34,644 nucleotides of DNA, taken from the NCBI GenBank assembly GCA_018780265.1, contig JADMJV010000195.1, positions 1 to 34,644 of the forward strand, read 5' to 3'. The notes below the pieces were generated by a model that worked only from the letters and a program-made list of their open reading frames with translations, did not search any database and had not been told where the DNA came from. This DNA is from a bacterium. GTDB lineage: Bacteria > Vulcanimicrobiota > Xenobia > Xenobiales > JADMJV01. The translations under genes and the position numbers were made by a program. This document shows, piece after piece, positions 7,391 through 15,542 of this stretch. Numbering within the stretch: position 1 is the stretch's first letter; the number at the start of each line of letters is the position of its first letter.

Positions 7391-10300
7391 GTGCGTAAGC
7401 TACTCTGCCTTCTCTTTGTGCTGCTCTTCACGGTTGTGTGTGGAGCGGCCCCCCCCAAGCAAATGCTGGTTCTTTACAAGTCCTCCGAGAAAGTCGTGCC
7501 CGACCAGTATGAGGTGAAGTGGCACCTGGAGCCCATTCTCGTCAAACAGGGCTGGAAACTGGACTATCACAATGTGGACTCGTCCTTGCCCGGCGATGAG
7601 CAGATGGCCAGATATCAGGCCGTAGCCAGCTGGCACCGCACGGCCGTCTATAGCAATCCCCAAGAATACGTGCGCTGGATGCGCAATCAGGTGGTCTCAG
7701 GGCGAAAAGTGCTTGTCTTCGGTAACTTCGGCGCCTTCACGGCTGACCAAAAGACCTGGCTCAGCAATGAGGTCCTCAATGAGTTCTTCTTGCCTTTTGG
7801 TCTTGAATACGGGGCCGCCTATAGTGGGGATAGCAAGCAGTTGCAGGTGGTGGGCCAAAGCAAGGCCGTTCCGCCCAATCCGCTCAGTTACTACCTGCTC
7901 TTTCGCTCCACCAATCCCGACAATTCGCCCTGGATGGTGGTGCGCCGCAAAGATTTAGAAAAAAGCGACAGCGCCCTGGTGGTCACCACTCCCAAAGGGG
8001 CCATGGCCGGCGAGACTTTTATCTATCAGATGGAAGGCAAGAAGATCAAATGGCTGGTCGACCGCGAGAAGCTGCTGGCGGAGGCTCTGGCTGCGCCAGC
8101 CCAGGATCGCCTCAGTAGCGGCGGACACCTGTTGGCTCTCTACAAGAGTACCGAAAAATTTGACAACACCAGCAACTATGTGGCTCGTTTTCTGGGCCCC
8201 ACCCTCAAAGAGCTGGGCTATACGTTCGACTGCTACGATATCTGTCAGGGTCTGCCCAGCCCGGCCACCATGGGTAAGTACAGCGGAATCGTGAGCTGGT
8301 ATCAGACTGCATCCATGGAGAATGCAGCGGCCTATTGCAACTGGCTCACCCAGCAGATATTGGCCGGTCGCAAAGTGGTGGTGCTGGGCAATCTGGGCGC
8401 CTTCCAGGAACTGGACAGCAAGTCCAACCCTCCCACCGAGCGCTGGCTGCTGACCCACGAATACAACACCTTTCTCTATCCCTTTGGCCTGGAATTTAAG
8501 GCCATGTGGAGCAAAGATCCCAAGGTCATCAAGGTGGCCAGCCGCGATGCCGCCATGATCCCCTTTTTAGAGCCGGAGCATATCGGTCACTACTACTGGA
8601 TTCAGTCGGTCAACCCGGAGAATCGCCCCTATCTGGTGCTCAGCCGAACGGACGCCAAAAACTCGGAGAGCGCCATTGTGGTGCGCACCCCCTATGGCGG
8701 CTACGCCCTGGAGAGCTACCTGTTCCGCGACGTTTCGGGCAAGGGAGACTACCGTTGGCACATCGACATGAAGGGCTTTTTGGCCGACGCGCTGACCTAC
8801 AAGGCCAGCAAATTGCCCGTCTCCGTGCCCTTGCAGATCAGTCCCTCCAATCCCGCTAACGTAAGCGGTGCCTCGACTTTGCCCAAGGTGGCCAACTTGC
8901 CAGCGGGTACGCACGAAATTAAGCGTCGCGTGCTGGCCTTTTATCAGCGCGATCAGAAAGAACTCAGCGAGAAAAACCGCATCCACGACAATGTCGAAAC
9001 CTTTCTCAACCACCTGGGCCTGGTGGTGGACTACCGGGCCATTGAAGACGGTCTGCCCGGGGCCGCCGAGATGGAGCCCTACCGCGGGGTGATGACCTGG
9101 TTTCTGGGCGCCTCGGTGCCCGACGCCCAGGCCTACGCCCAATGGCTCAAGACTCAGATCGAGGCTGGCCGCAAGGTGGTTATCCTGGGAGACTACGGAG
9201 CCTATCAGGACAAGGCTTTGGCCAGCCAGGTCGACCCCGGAGCCACCTTCAAAGCTCTGGGAATGGATTGGCGTGCCGCCTCGCCCATCAGTGGCGTGCG
9301 CATCAATCGCACCAACCTGGTGACCACCGGGAGCGCCTCCATTGAGTTCATGGACCCCGGCATGTGCAAAGGGGAGCACCCCATAGACCTGGCCGAAAAG
9401 GACCTCAAGAAGGGCTGGCCCGTCTATCTGTCGGCCAACCCCGCCAACAAGGTCTATCTCAAGGTCAAGGACCCCGAAGGGCAAATTTGCGACGCTGTCA
9501 CGGTGACTCCTCACGGTGGACTGGTCGCCGGTGAGTTTTTGCTGTGGGTGCCGCCCGCCCAGCCACTCCGCGTAGAGTCTGCCGACCCCAACAAAATGGG
9601 GGGCCCGGCTGTGGCCGACGAGGTCGAGTTGCCGAGACTGCGTATCGACGCCTTCCGCTTTTTTGGCGAGGCTTTCCAGACCGGCGACCTGCCTTGCTGT
9701 GATGTCACCACCTTGAACGGCAGCCGCATCTACTTTTCGCACATCGACGGCGACGCCATGCAGGGCATTTCTTTTGTGGACCGAGCCAGTCTTAACGCCG
9801 AAATGCTCTATCGCGAGATTCTTTCAGTGGTTCCACTGCCGGTATCGGTCAGTTTTGTGACCAACAACCTGGAGTTCAAGGCCACGGCCACCTACAAGCG
9901 AGAGTTGGAAGCAGCCCGCAAGATACTGGCGCTTCCCTGGATCGAGGTGGCCTGTCACACCGTCAATCACCCCTTTAACTGGCGATTGGGCGACCTGAAA
10001 CGTCGCCCGGGCGACGACTCGGGCGGCCTGGTGCGCCTGCCACCCGACAATCGGGCTGAAATTGTCAGCGCCGTCGACTTTACCAATCAACTGGTGTGCC
10101 CGCCCGACAAAAAATGCAAGACCTTGTTTTGGACGGGCATGTGCAATCCCAACGAGGAAGCGCTGGCTTTGTGCGACGGTTTGGGGTTGGCCAACCTCAA
10201 CGGGGGCGATCCCGTTTACGACTCTATTCATCCTTATCTGGTGGGCGTTTCTCCGCTTTATGCGGTGGTGGCCGGTCGCTATCAGTTTCATACCTGTGCC

Positions 10301-11011
10301 GCTGGCGATTTTTACTACACGGGCGCCTGGACCAAGGATTACGACGGTATGAAGCGCCTGGTAGAATATTTCCGTTATACAGAGGAGCCGCGTCGACTTA
10401 GGGCAATGAACCTCTACTATCACTTCTACCTGGCGGAACGCGAATTGGGTCTGCAGGGCTTGAGAATTGCGATGGACTACGTTCTCTCGCAGAAGCCGGC
10501 CTGTATGTTCGTTTCCAACTATGTGGACATCGTGAAGGATATGATTGTGACCAAAGTGGGCCGCGACCAGCAAGGTAACCTGGTGGTGTCAAACGCGGGT
10601 GCTATGCGCACGCTGCGTTTCGACGGTATCAACCAACGCCCCGACCTTGCCAAATGCAGCGGGGTACTGGGCTACAACACGGCCGGCAATCGGCTCTATG
10701 TGCATCTAGACGAATCCAAGCTTCACCGGGTGGCGCTGGCTGACAATCCAGGCAACCGGCTGTATTTAGAACGCGCCTCTCACTACCTGAACGGCTGGAA
10801 GGGCAACTCCAGCGCCTTAACCTTTACGCTCAAGGGGACCGGACCCGCCTCGTTTGTAGTGGCGGGAATGGACAAGAGTGCCAGTTACAAGGTGAGTGTG
10901 GCCGGACAAAGCGACAAGACCATTCGCACTGACGGTAATGGAAGGCTGGCCTGGGACGGGGCCTTGACCAGCTACGAAGGCACCTATTCCGTGAAAATCT
11001 CAAGAAACTAG
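7391..11011 (+). CDS. PelA-like exopolysaccharide deacetylase with three tandem N-terminal Rossmann-like repeats
   Basis: The GTG at 7391 starts a signal peptide (MRKLLCLLFVLLFTVVCGAA), so this 1206-residue protein is periplasmic. Three homologous units follow, at about residues 24-240, 245-480 and 510-715. Each begins with a strand such as MLVLYKSSEK, LLALYKSTEK or VLAFYQRDQK and contains GRKVLVFGNFGAF, GRKVVVLGNLGAF or GRKVVILGDYGAY. The deacetylase domain starts near 780 with SHIDGDA (D786, D788) and CHTVNH (H856, H860). This order and spacing match the PelA metal and catalytic residues (D528, D530, H600, H604 in Pseudomonas). The C-terminal 180 residues look like beta-rich carbohydrate-binding modules. 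Expected role: removing acetyl groups from an amino-sugar polymer. PelA's hydrolase domain is missing here and is encoded at 5140-6021. It heads an operon with the porin and lipoprotein genes. Confidence 0.8.
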   Translation: MRKLLCLLFVLLFTVVCGAAPPKQMLVLYKSSEKVVPDQYEVKWHLEPILVKQGWKLDYHNVDSSLPGDEQMARYQAVASWHRTAVYSNPQEYVRWMRNQVVSGRKVLVFGNFGAFTADQKTWLSNEVLNEFFLPFGLEYGAAYSGDSKQLQVVGQSKAVPPNPLSYYLLFRSTNPDNSPWMVVRRKDLEKSDSALVVTTPKGAMAGETFIYQMEGKKIKWLVDREKLLAEALAAPAQDRLSSGGHLLALYKSTEKFDNTSNYVARFLGPTLKELGYTFDCYDICQGLPSPATMGKYSGIVSWYQTASMENAAAYCNWLTQQILAGRKVVVLGNLGAFQELDSKSNPPTERWLLTHEYNTFLYPFGLEFKAMWSKDPKVIKVASRDAAMIPFLEPEHIGHYYWIQSVNPENRPYLVLSRTDAKNSESAIVVRTPYGGYALESYLFRDVSGKGDYRWHIDMKGFLADALTYKASKLPVSVPLQISPSNPANVSGASTLPKVANLPAGTHEIKRRVLAFYQRDQKELSEKNRIHDNVETFLNHLGLVVDYRAIEDGLPGAAEMEPYRGVMTWFLGASVPDAQAYAQWLKTQIEAGRKVVILGDYGAYQDKALASQVDPGATFKALGMDWRAASPISGVRINRTNLVTTGSASIEFMDPGMCKGEHPIDLAEKDLKKGWPVYLSANPANKVYLKVKDPEGQICDAVTVTPHGGLVAGEFLLWVPPAQPLRVESADPNKMGGPAVADEVELPRLRIDAFRFFGEAFQTGDLPCCDVTTLNGSRIYFSHIDGDAMQGISFVDRASLNAEMLYREILSVVPLPVSVSFVTNNLEFKATATYKRELEAARKILALPWIEVACHTVNHPFNWRLGDLKRRPGDDSGGLVRLPPDNRAEIVSAVDFTNQLVCPPDKKCKTLFWTGMCNPNEEALALCDGLGLANLNGGDPVYDSIHPYLVGVSPLYAVVAGRYQFHTCAAGDFYYTGAWTKDYDGMKRLVEYFRYTEEPRRLRAMNLYYHFYLAERELGLQGLRIAMDYVLSQKPACMFVSNYVDIVKDMIVTKVGRDQQGNLVVSNAGAMRTLRFDGINQRPDLAKCSGVLGYNTAGNRLYVHLDESKLHRVALADNPGNRLYLERASHYLNGWKGNSSALTFTLKGTGPASFVVAGMDKSASYKVSVAGQSDKTIRTDGNGRLAWDGALTSYEGTYSVKISRN

Positions 11012-11042
11012 AACAACCACAAACCGAAAGGTAGAGCAACCC

Positions 11043-12833
11043 GTGAATAAGAGAAACCTTCTGGCGGCAATGATTTTGACCGGAATGACCGGACTATGTT
11101 CGCCCACCTGGGCTGAGCCCGATCCTCTGGCCCAGGCCACACCTGCCCCGTCGGCAGAGGCCACCGTGGAGGCGTCGCCCGGTCAGCAGGCCCAGCAAGC
11201 TCTCCTGGAGGGTCGCGAACTTTATCGCAAAGGCTTCAGTGAGTCGGCCATCGTGCAATACCGCAAGGCCATCGAACTCGACCCCGAGTTGGCTCAAGCT
11301 TACATCGAATTGGGTAAGATTTTGACCGAGACCAAGAACAACGCTTACGCCATCACGATTTATCAGAAACTGGCCCAACTTCAGCCCGATAATATGCAGT
11401 GGAAAGAGATTTTGTTCGAACTGCACACGGCCTATGAAATGCCCCGTGAGGCAGCAGCGGTGGGCGAAGAGATGCTGCTGCGCAAACCCGACGATCTGGT
11501 CTTGATCAAGCGCCTGGCCGAGGTCTACAAGAGCTACGGCCTGCAAGACAAATACGCCGACACCTTGATTCGCGGCGCCAAATTGAGCAAAGACGCCAAA
11601 ATGTACTACGAGGCCGGCGAAGCCTATCTGGCTTCTGACATGAAATCGCAAGCGGTATCCGCCTATCGCGAGGCGGTGGCCATTGAGCCTACCAATCTTG
11701 AATATCAGAACGCTTTGGGCAAAGGTCTCAATGCCTCGGGCGACAGTGAGGCGGCCCGAGAGCACTACAATAAAGTGGCCCAGCAGTTTCCTCAGGCTAC
11801 CGGTCTGCGCGATCGTCAGGCCGAGACGGAGATCGCGGTGGGCGATCGCATGCTGACCAATCGGCGTTACGTAGCCGCCCGCAAATCCTTTGAGAGGGCC
11901 CGAGACCTGCTGGGCAACACCTCCTCTGACACGGGCCTGGGAGCCTCGATTAAGGAACGCATCGCCAAGGCCGAACGCCTCAATCACGTTTATGTGGACA
12001 ATCCCATCCAATTTGGCCAGCAGGGAGACAACGATTTCATCGACACCCAGACCGTCATCGGTATTCCCCTGCAGGATGAAGATGTGGCCTTCCAGATTAT
12101 CAACGACTTTCGGGCTGCCCGCGCTCCCGGCCAGGGCTCCAGCAACATCGACAGTGTGCAACTGGGGGTGGACTACAAGATCAGCGAGGACACTTCGCTG
12201 TTTGCTCGTGGCGGTGGATTTGGCATCTTCCGCGTAGGCGTGATTCACCAGAGCGATACCCTTACGGCCGCCGCCTCGGTGCGTCGGGACATCGTCAGCT
12301 ATACGCCCCAGGCCCTGCGTCAGCGCCTGGACTTTGTGGGTGTCGATGGCGCCCTGGCCGGCCAGATCAACGATTGGTTCTCTCTGGGGGGGAGCTTCAG
12401 CACTTACGGCTATGGCGATGACATCAACGAGTTTACCTACAACATCGGACCGCGCTTTACTCCCATCAATAAGCCCAACGACTTCATCTGGGGCATCGGT
12501 TACAATCACGGTGGCGTGTTCAACCAGCAAGACGCCAACCCGCTGCTTCGTTTCGGACCCACCAACTTCCAGGTCGACTCCATCGGCACCGACATCGAGC
12601 ACTGGGTCAATCAGGACTTCCGTTATCGACTGGGCTATTACTACAGCCGCACCAACGTGGGCACCAATGGAAATACCTTTCTGGCCGGCTTTGACTACCA
12701 GGTCGGTGAGGGTTCATACATCTGGCTCAACTACGAGTACGGCAACTTTCTGTCCGGCCGAGTGGCGCCGGGGCTGTTTTCGGGCGACGCCAGCAACTAC
12801 ATCGTCAATGGGGGCCTGCACGTTACTTTCTAG
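11043..12833 (+). CDS. PelB-like outer-membrane porin: periplasmic TPR plus beta-barrel
   Basis: GTG at 11043 begins a signal peptide (MNKRNLLAAMILTGMTGLC..., cleaved near TWA). After a Pro/Ala linker come about six TPRs up to residue 265 (SAIVQYRKAIELDPELAQAY, AVSAYREAVAIEPTNLEY). The rest, about 330-596, has alternating beta strands rich in Tyr, Gly and aromatic pairs and ends in Phe (GGLHVTF), the outer-membrane barrel signature. TPR plus C-terminal barrel is the plan of PelB, BcsC, PgaA and AlgK/E exporters, though this protein is about half the length of PelB. It lies 31 bp behind the deacetylase gene with an AAAGGTAGAG ribosome site. Likely function: passage of the deacetylated polymer across the outer membrane. 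Confidence 0.75.
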   Translation: MNKRNLLAAMILTGMTGLCSPTWAEPDPLAQATPAPSAEATVEASPGQQAQQALLEGRELYRKGFSESAIVQYRKAIELDPELAQAYIELGKILTETKNNAYAITIYQKLAQLQPDNMQWKEILFELHTAYEMPREAAAVGEEMLLRKPDDLVLIKRLAEVYKSYGLQDKYADTLIRGAKLSKDAKMYYEAGEAYLASDMKSQAVSAYREAVAIEPTNLEYQNALGKGLNASGDSEAAREHYNKVAQQFPQATGLRDRQAETEIAVGDRMLTNRRYVAARKSFERARDLLGNTSSDTGLGASIKERIAKAERLNHVYVDNPIQFGQQGDNDFIDTQTVIGIPLQDEDVAFQIINDFRAARAPGQGSSNIDSVQLGVDYKISEDTSLFARGGGFGIFRVGVIHQSDTLTAAASVRRDIVSYTPQALRQRLDFVGVDGALAGQINDWFSLGGSFSTYGYGDDINEFTYNIGPRFTPINKPNDFIWGIGYNHGGVFNQQDANPLLRFGPTNFQVDSIGTDIEHWVNQDFRYRLGYYYSRTNVGTNGNTFLAGFDYQVGEGSYIWLNYEYGNFLSGRVAPGLFSGDASNYIVNGGLHVTF

Positions 12834-12851
12834 ACCGGAGGAAAGTCCGTC

Positions 12852-13862
12852 ATGCTGAGCAAAAGGCTCCCCATGCGCCTCTGGGTTGGATTGTTGCTCT
12901 TGGTTTTCCTGGTCGGTTGTTCCACCACCGACGAAGAGAAGGAGACCGGCCAGGGGGTGATGTTCGTGTCCAGTCGGGGCGGGTCGTCGCTACTGCGTTT
13001 TGATGAGGCCACCCTGGTGGCCGGGGACGTCTTGCCCAAAGCCTTTATTCGCGGAAGTTTGACGCGCATCAGTCAACCGGGTGCGCTGACCTACGAGGCC
13101 GGCCCCCGTCGTTTGTATGTGCCCAATGGGGGCGATAACTCCATACTCGTCTTCGAGAATGTGCGCACGCTCAGTGAGAACGTGCCTCCCACTCGGATTC
13201 TCTTTGGGTTGGGGACCCAACTCGCCCGTCCCGTGCACGTTGTGCTCGATTCGGGGCGTGATTTGCTTTACGTGGCCAACGCCGGCACCAACAGTGTGCA
13301 GGTTTATCCTAATGCCTCCACGATCCAGGGTGGGGTTGCTCCGGTGCGCTCGCTGGCCGGGTCCGACACCAAAATCGGCGGGATTTCCCACCTTTGGCTG
13401 GATACTGAGAACGACCGTCTCTGGGTGGTCGATCCCATCTCCAGTTCGTTGTTGGTCTTTAACTCAGCCTCCACCCTGAATGGCAACGTGCCGCCAGCCC
13501 GGATCATCACGGGGAGCAATACTCGCCTGCAAGCTCCGCAGTCAATTTTGTTGGTGGGCAAACGCCTTTATGTGGCCTGCACTGGAATCATCCTCCGCTT
13601 TGAGGACGCCGATGGTGTCAACGGCGATGTGGCTCCCACAGCTGTCCTTTTCGGGGCAGCCACAGGGCTGATTCGGCCGCAACAAATGGCCTTGCGCGCC
13701 GACAAGGACGAACTCTATGTGGCCGACTCAGGCGCCGGCGCCGTTTTTGTTTTTGCCAATGCTTCCACCGCCAGCGGAGGTCCCGCGTTTTTGCGCCGCC
13801 TTCATGGTCCGCTCACCAACTTTGTGGACATTACCGGCGTGGTACTGGACTTCACTCCTTAG
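12852..13862 (+). CDS. Beta-propeller (NHL/YncE-like) lipoprotein
   Basis: This 336-residue product has a lipoprotein signal with a good lipobox (LLLLVFLVGC, Cys at about residue 23). Five to six propeller blades follow: RRLYVPNGGDNSILVF, DLLYVANAGTNSVQVY, DRLWVVDPISSSLLVF, KRLYVACTGIILRF and DELYVADSGAGAVFVF. Between them recur loops such as NVPPTRILFG and NVPPARIITG. Its GGAGGAAAG ribosome site follows the porin stop directly, so it is the third gene of the operon. In Pel systems a small lipoprotein, PelC, sits under the outer-membrane pore; this protein holds the equivalent genomic slot but is unrelated in fold. Polymer or porin binding is inference. Confidence 0.8.
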   Translation: MLSKRLPMRLWVGLLLLVFLVGCSTTDEEKETGQGVMFVSSRGGSSLLRFDEATLVAGDVLPKAFIRGSLTRISQPGALTYEAGPRRLYVPNGGDNSILVFENVRTLSENVPPTRILFGLGTQLARPVHVVLDSGRDLLYVANAGTNSVQVYPNASTIQGGVAPVRSLAGSDTKIGGISHLWLDTENDRLWVVDPISSSLLVFNSASTLNGNVPPARIITGSNTRLQAPQSILLVGKRLYVACTGIILRFEDADGVNGDVAPTAVLFGAATGLIRPQQMALRADKDELYVADSGAGAVFVFANASTASGGPAFLRRLHGPLTNFVDITGVVLDFTP

Positions 13863-13963
13863 GGGGACGGTGGGCTTATCCAGAGGGGCCATCTCTAAAG
13901 GTAGAGGGACATTTCCATGGAGATTGGCTAAACTTCAGCAACCTGGACGGCGGCCAGACAGAC

Positions 13964-14554
13964 TCAATTGCGCCCGGTGTTCTTGGCTTCGTAGAGGGCA
14001 TCGTTGGCCGGGGCCACCATGAGAGACCAGTCGGTCATTCCTTCTCTTCGCTCAACGACTCCCAGGGACACGGTGGTGGAAATAGGTTGATCAAGGTAAT
14101 GAGTGGTGATGTTGGCTACCGCGGCTCGAATGCGTTGAGCCAGTAGATGGGCCTGCTCCAGGCTGGTATCAGGACAAATCACAACAAACTCCTCGCCACC
14201 AAATCGTGCGGCTACATCGCTCAGGCGGACGCAGGAGGAGACGACCTGGGCCACCTGAGCCAGCACCTGGTCGCCGCATTTGTGGCCCATCGTGTCGTTG
14301 AATTTCTTAAAATGGTCTACATCCACCATTATACAACTCAGACTGGCCTCGCGGCGCGAGGAGGCGGCCCACAGGCGGGTGAGCTGGTCGCTGGCGAAGC
14401 GCCGATTGGGTAGACCCGTCAGAAAGTCGGTAAAGGCCATTTCTTCTAGCTTGCGATTGAATTCGGCCAGTTTCTGATTGGCTTCTTCCAGTTCCTCATT
14501 GCGGCGCTGTAACTCGATCTGGCAATCGTCTGCAATCAAGACTCGATTTGGCAT
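13964..14554 (-). CDS. Diguanylate cyclase (GGDEF) with vestigial receiver N-terminus
   Basis: From the ATG at 14554 the product has 196 residues. It begins RVLIADD, the first strand of a response-regulator receiver, then passes straight into a coiled-coil linker (residues 12-40) and a full GGDEF domain: FTDFLTGLPNRR, DVDHFKKFND, then GGEEF at 119-123. The catalytic GGEEF is intact and an RxxD inhibitory site (R110, D113) precedes it by five residues, so it should make cyclic di-GMP and be product-inhibited. A TTG at 14611 could extend it by 19 residues. It converges on the exopolysaccharide operon; Pel-type systems are activated by cyclic di-GMP, so the pairing is suggestive. Confidence 0.85.
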   Translation of the reverse strand: MPNRVLIADDCQIELQRRNEELEEANQKLAEFNRKLEEMAFTDFLTGLPNRRFASDQLTRLWAASSRREASLSCIMVDVDHFKKFNDTMGHKCGDQVLAQVAQVVSSCVRLSDVAARFGGEEFVVICPDTSLEQAHLLAQRIRAAVANITTHYLDQPISTTVSLGVVERREGMTDWSLMVAPANDALYEAKNTGRN

Positions 14555-14657
14555 CGCAGCGCGGTTCGAGCCCGGTATTTCTAAATCTCTCGCCCCCCAT
14601 AGTGCCGACAACGTTTACTTCACGTCCAAGGTTTGCTTACCTGAATCGGCGTCCGCA

Positions 14658-14672
14658 GTACTATTGTAGTAC
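14658..14672. promoter_or_regulatory. Inverted repeat between the divergent GGDEF and Uma2 genes
   Basis: GTACTA-TTG-TAGTAC has perfect 6-bp arms around three bases. It lies about 104 bp upstream of the cyclase ATG and 67 bp upstream of the Uma2 start, so it could serve either promoter. TACTAT inside it also resembles a -10 element for the rightward gene. Confidence 0.3.
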
Positions 14673-14738
14673 AAGGACCGTTACCCTGGGGGCATCCCCG
14701 GTTGGTCCGGAGGATATGCCGGGCGAAAGGGGAATTCG

Positions 14739-15542
14739 TTGACGATGGGTGACGCACAGCCAATCCTGGATGAGTCTACGGAACTCGACCTCTCGCACGT
14801 TCAAACCGAGGATGGTGAGCCCGTGGACAATATTTTTTCAGAGAAGCAGATGAGGCTCCTGACCGAGAGTCTGTATGCCTCTTGGCGCGACGAAGAGGGC
14901 CGACCCAAGGTCTTTGCCGCATTCGCCAACGTGGGTCTTTTCTATGCTTTGCACGAGCAGCCTGTGGTCCCCGACGTGATGGTGTCGCTGGACGTGGTTG
15001 CCCGGCCCGACCCTTCCGATAAGAAGACGCTTTCCTACTTTATCTGGGAGTATGGCAAACCCCCGGATATTGCCATCGAGATCGTGTCCAATCGGGAAGG
15101 TGGCGAAGACACGACCAAAATGCAACGCTACGCTCAGATCGGGGTGGCCTACTATGTTATCTACGATCCGGATTTGAAGCTGAGCAAGCGACCTCTGCGA
15201 GTTTTTGAGCGTCACGCCAATGCGTTTGTGGAATTTCTTGATTCCAGCTGGCTGCCGCGCCTGGGGCTGGGGTTGTGTCTGTGGACGGGGGAGTATGAAC
15301 ATACAGAGGGCTGCTGGCTGCGTTGGGTTGACCGTCAGAAGTGTCTGCTGGCCACGGGCGCTGAGGGTCTTGACGGCGCCCGCCAGGCCGAGCAACAGGC
15401 CCGCCAGGCCGAGCAACAGGCCCGTCAGGCCGAGCAACAGGCCCGCCAGGCCGCGCAACAGGCTCTCCAGCAAGCGCGGCTGGCCACGCTACGTGCCGAG
15501 CAGTTGGCTGACCGACTGCGTGAGCTCGGAGTCGATCCCTAG
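14739..15542 (+). CDS. Uma2-family (DUF820) PD-(D/E)XK nuclease-like protein with coiled-coil tail
   Basis: This protein of 267 residues has the Uma2 core: VVPDVMVSLDVV, then PPDIAIEIVSNREGGEDTTKMQRYAQIGVAYYVIYDP. The Asp of PDVMV and the Glu of IEIVS match the nuclease-fold catalytic acids, and the KMQRYAQIGV segment is highly characteristic. The start is TTG 14739, with AAAGGGGA six bases upstream, or ATG 14745. The C-terminal 50 residues are a Gln/Ala/Arg coiled coil made of 7-residue units (RQAEQQA) encoded by a DNA tandem repeat. Uma2 proteins are abundant in cyanobacteria and relatives and their biological role is not settled. It lies divergent from the cyclase gene. Confidence 0.85.
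   Translation: MTMGDAQPILDESTELDLSHVQTEDGEPVDNIFSEKQMRLLTESLYASWRDEEGRPKVFAAFANVGLFYALHEQPVVPDVMVSLDVVARPDPSDKKTLSYFIWEYGKPPDIAIEIVSNREGGEDTTKMQRYAQIGVAYYVIYDPDLKLSKRPLRVFERHANAFVEFLDSSWLPRLGLGLCLWTGEYEHTEGCWLRWVDRQKCLLATGAEGLDGARQAEQQARQAEQQARQAEQQARQAAQQALQQARLATLRAEQLADRLRELGVDP
15378..15461 (+). repeat. Four 21-bp in-frame tandem repeats
   Basis: The unit GCCCGCCAGGCCGAGCAACA plus G occurs four times head to tail (15378, 15399, 15420, 15441), with one silent change in unit three and one Glu-to-Ala change in unit four. Each unit encodes seven residues, one heptad of the coiled coil, so copy-number change would lengthen or shorten the coil without altering frame. Confidence 0.85.

Noticed and set aside
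7354..7398. A 14-codon leader peptide frame starting in the palindrome and overlapping the PelA-like start
   Set aside because: No ribosome site precedes it and such a short frame is expected by chance.
11094..12602. A 502-codon open frame on the minus strand
   Set aside because: It lies exactly opposite the TPR/beta-barrel gene, has no recognisable domain, and reads as low-complexity Val/Gly/Leu typical of antisense of a GC-rich gene.
13893..13906. CTCTA-AAGG-TAGAG hairpin after the propeller lipoprotein gene, considered as a terminator
   Set aside because: The stem has only five weak pairs and no T-run follows on either strand.
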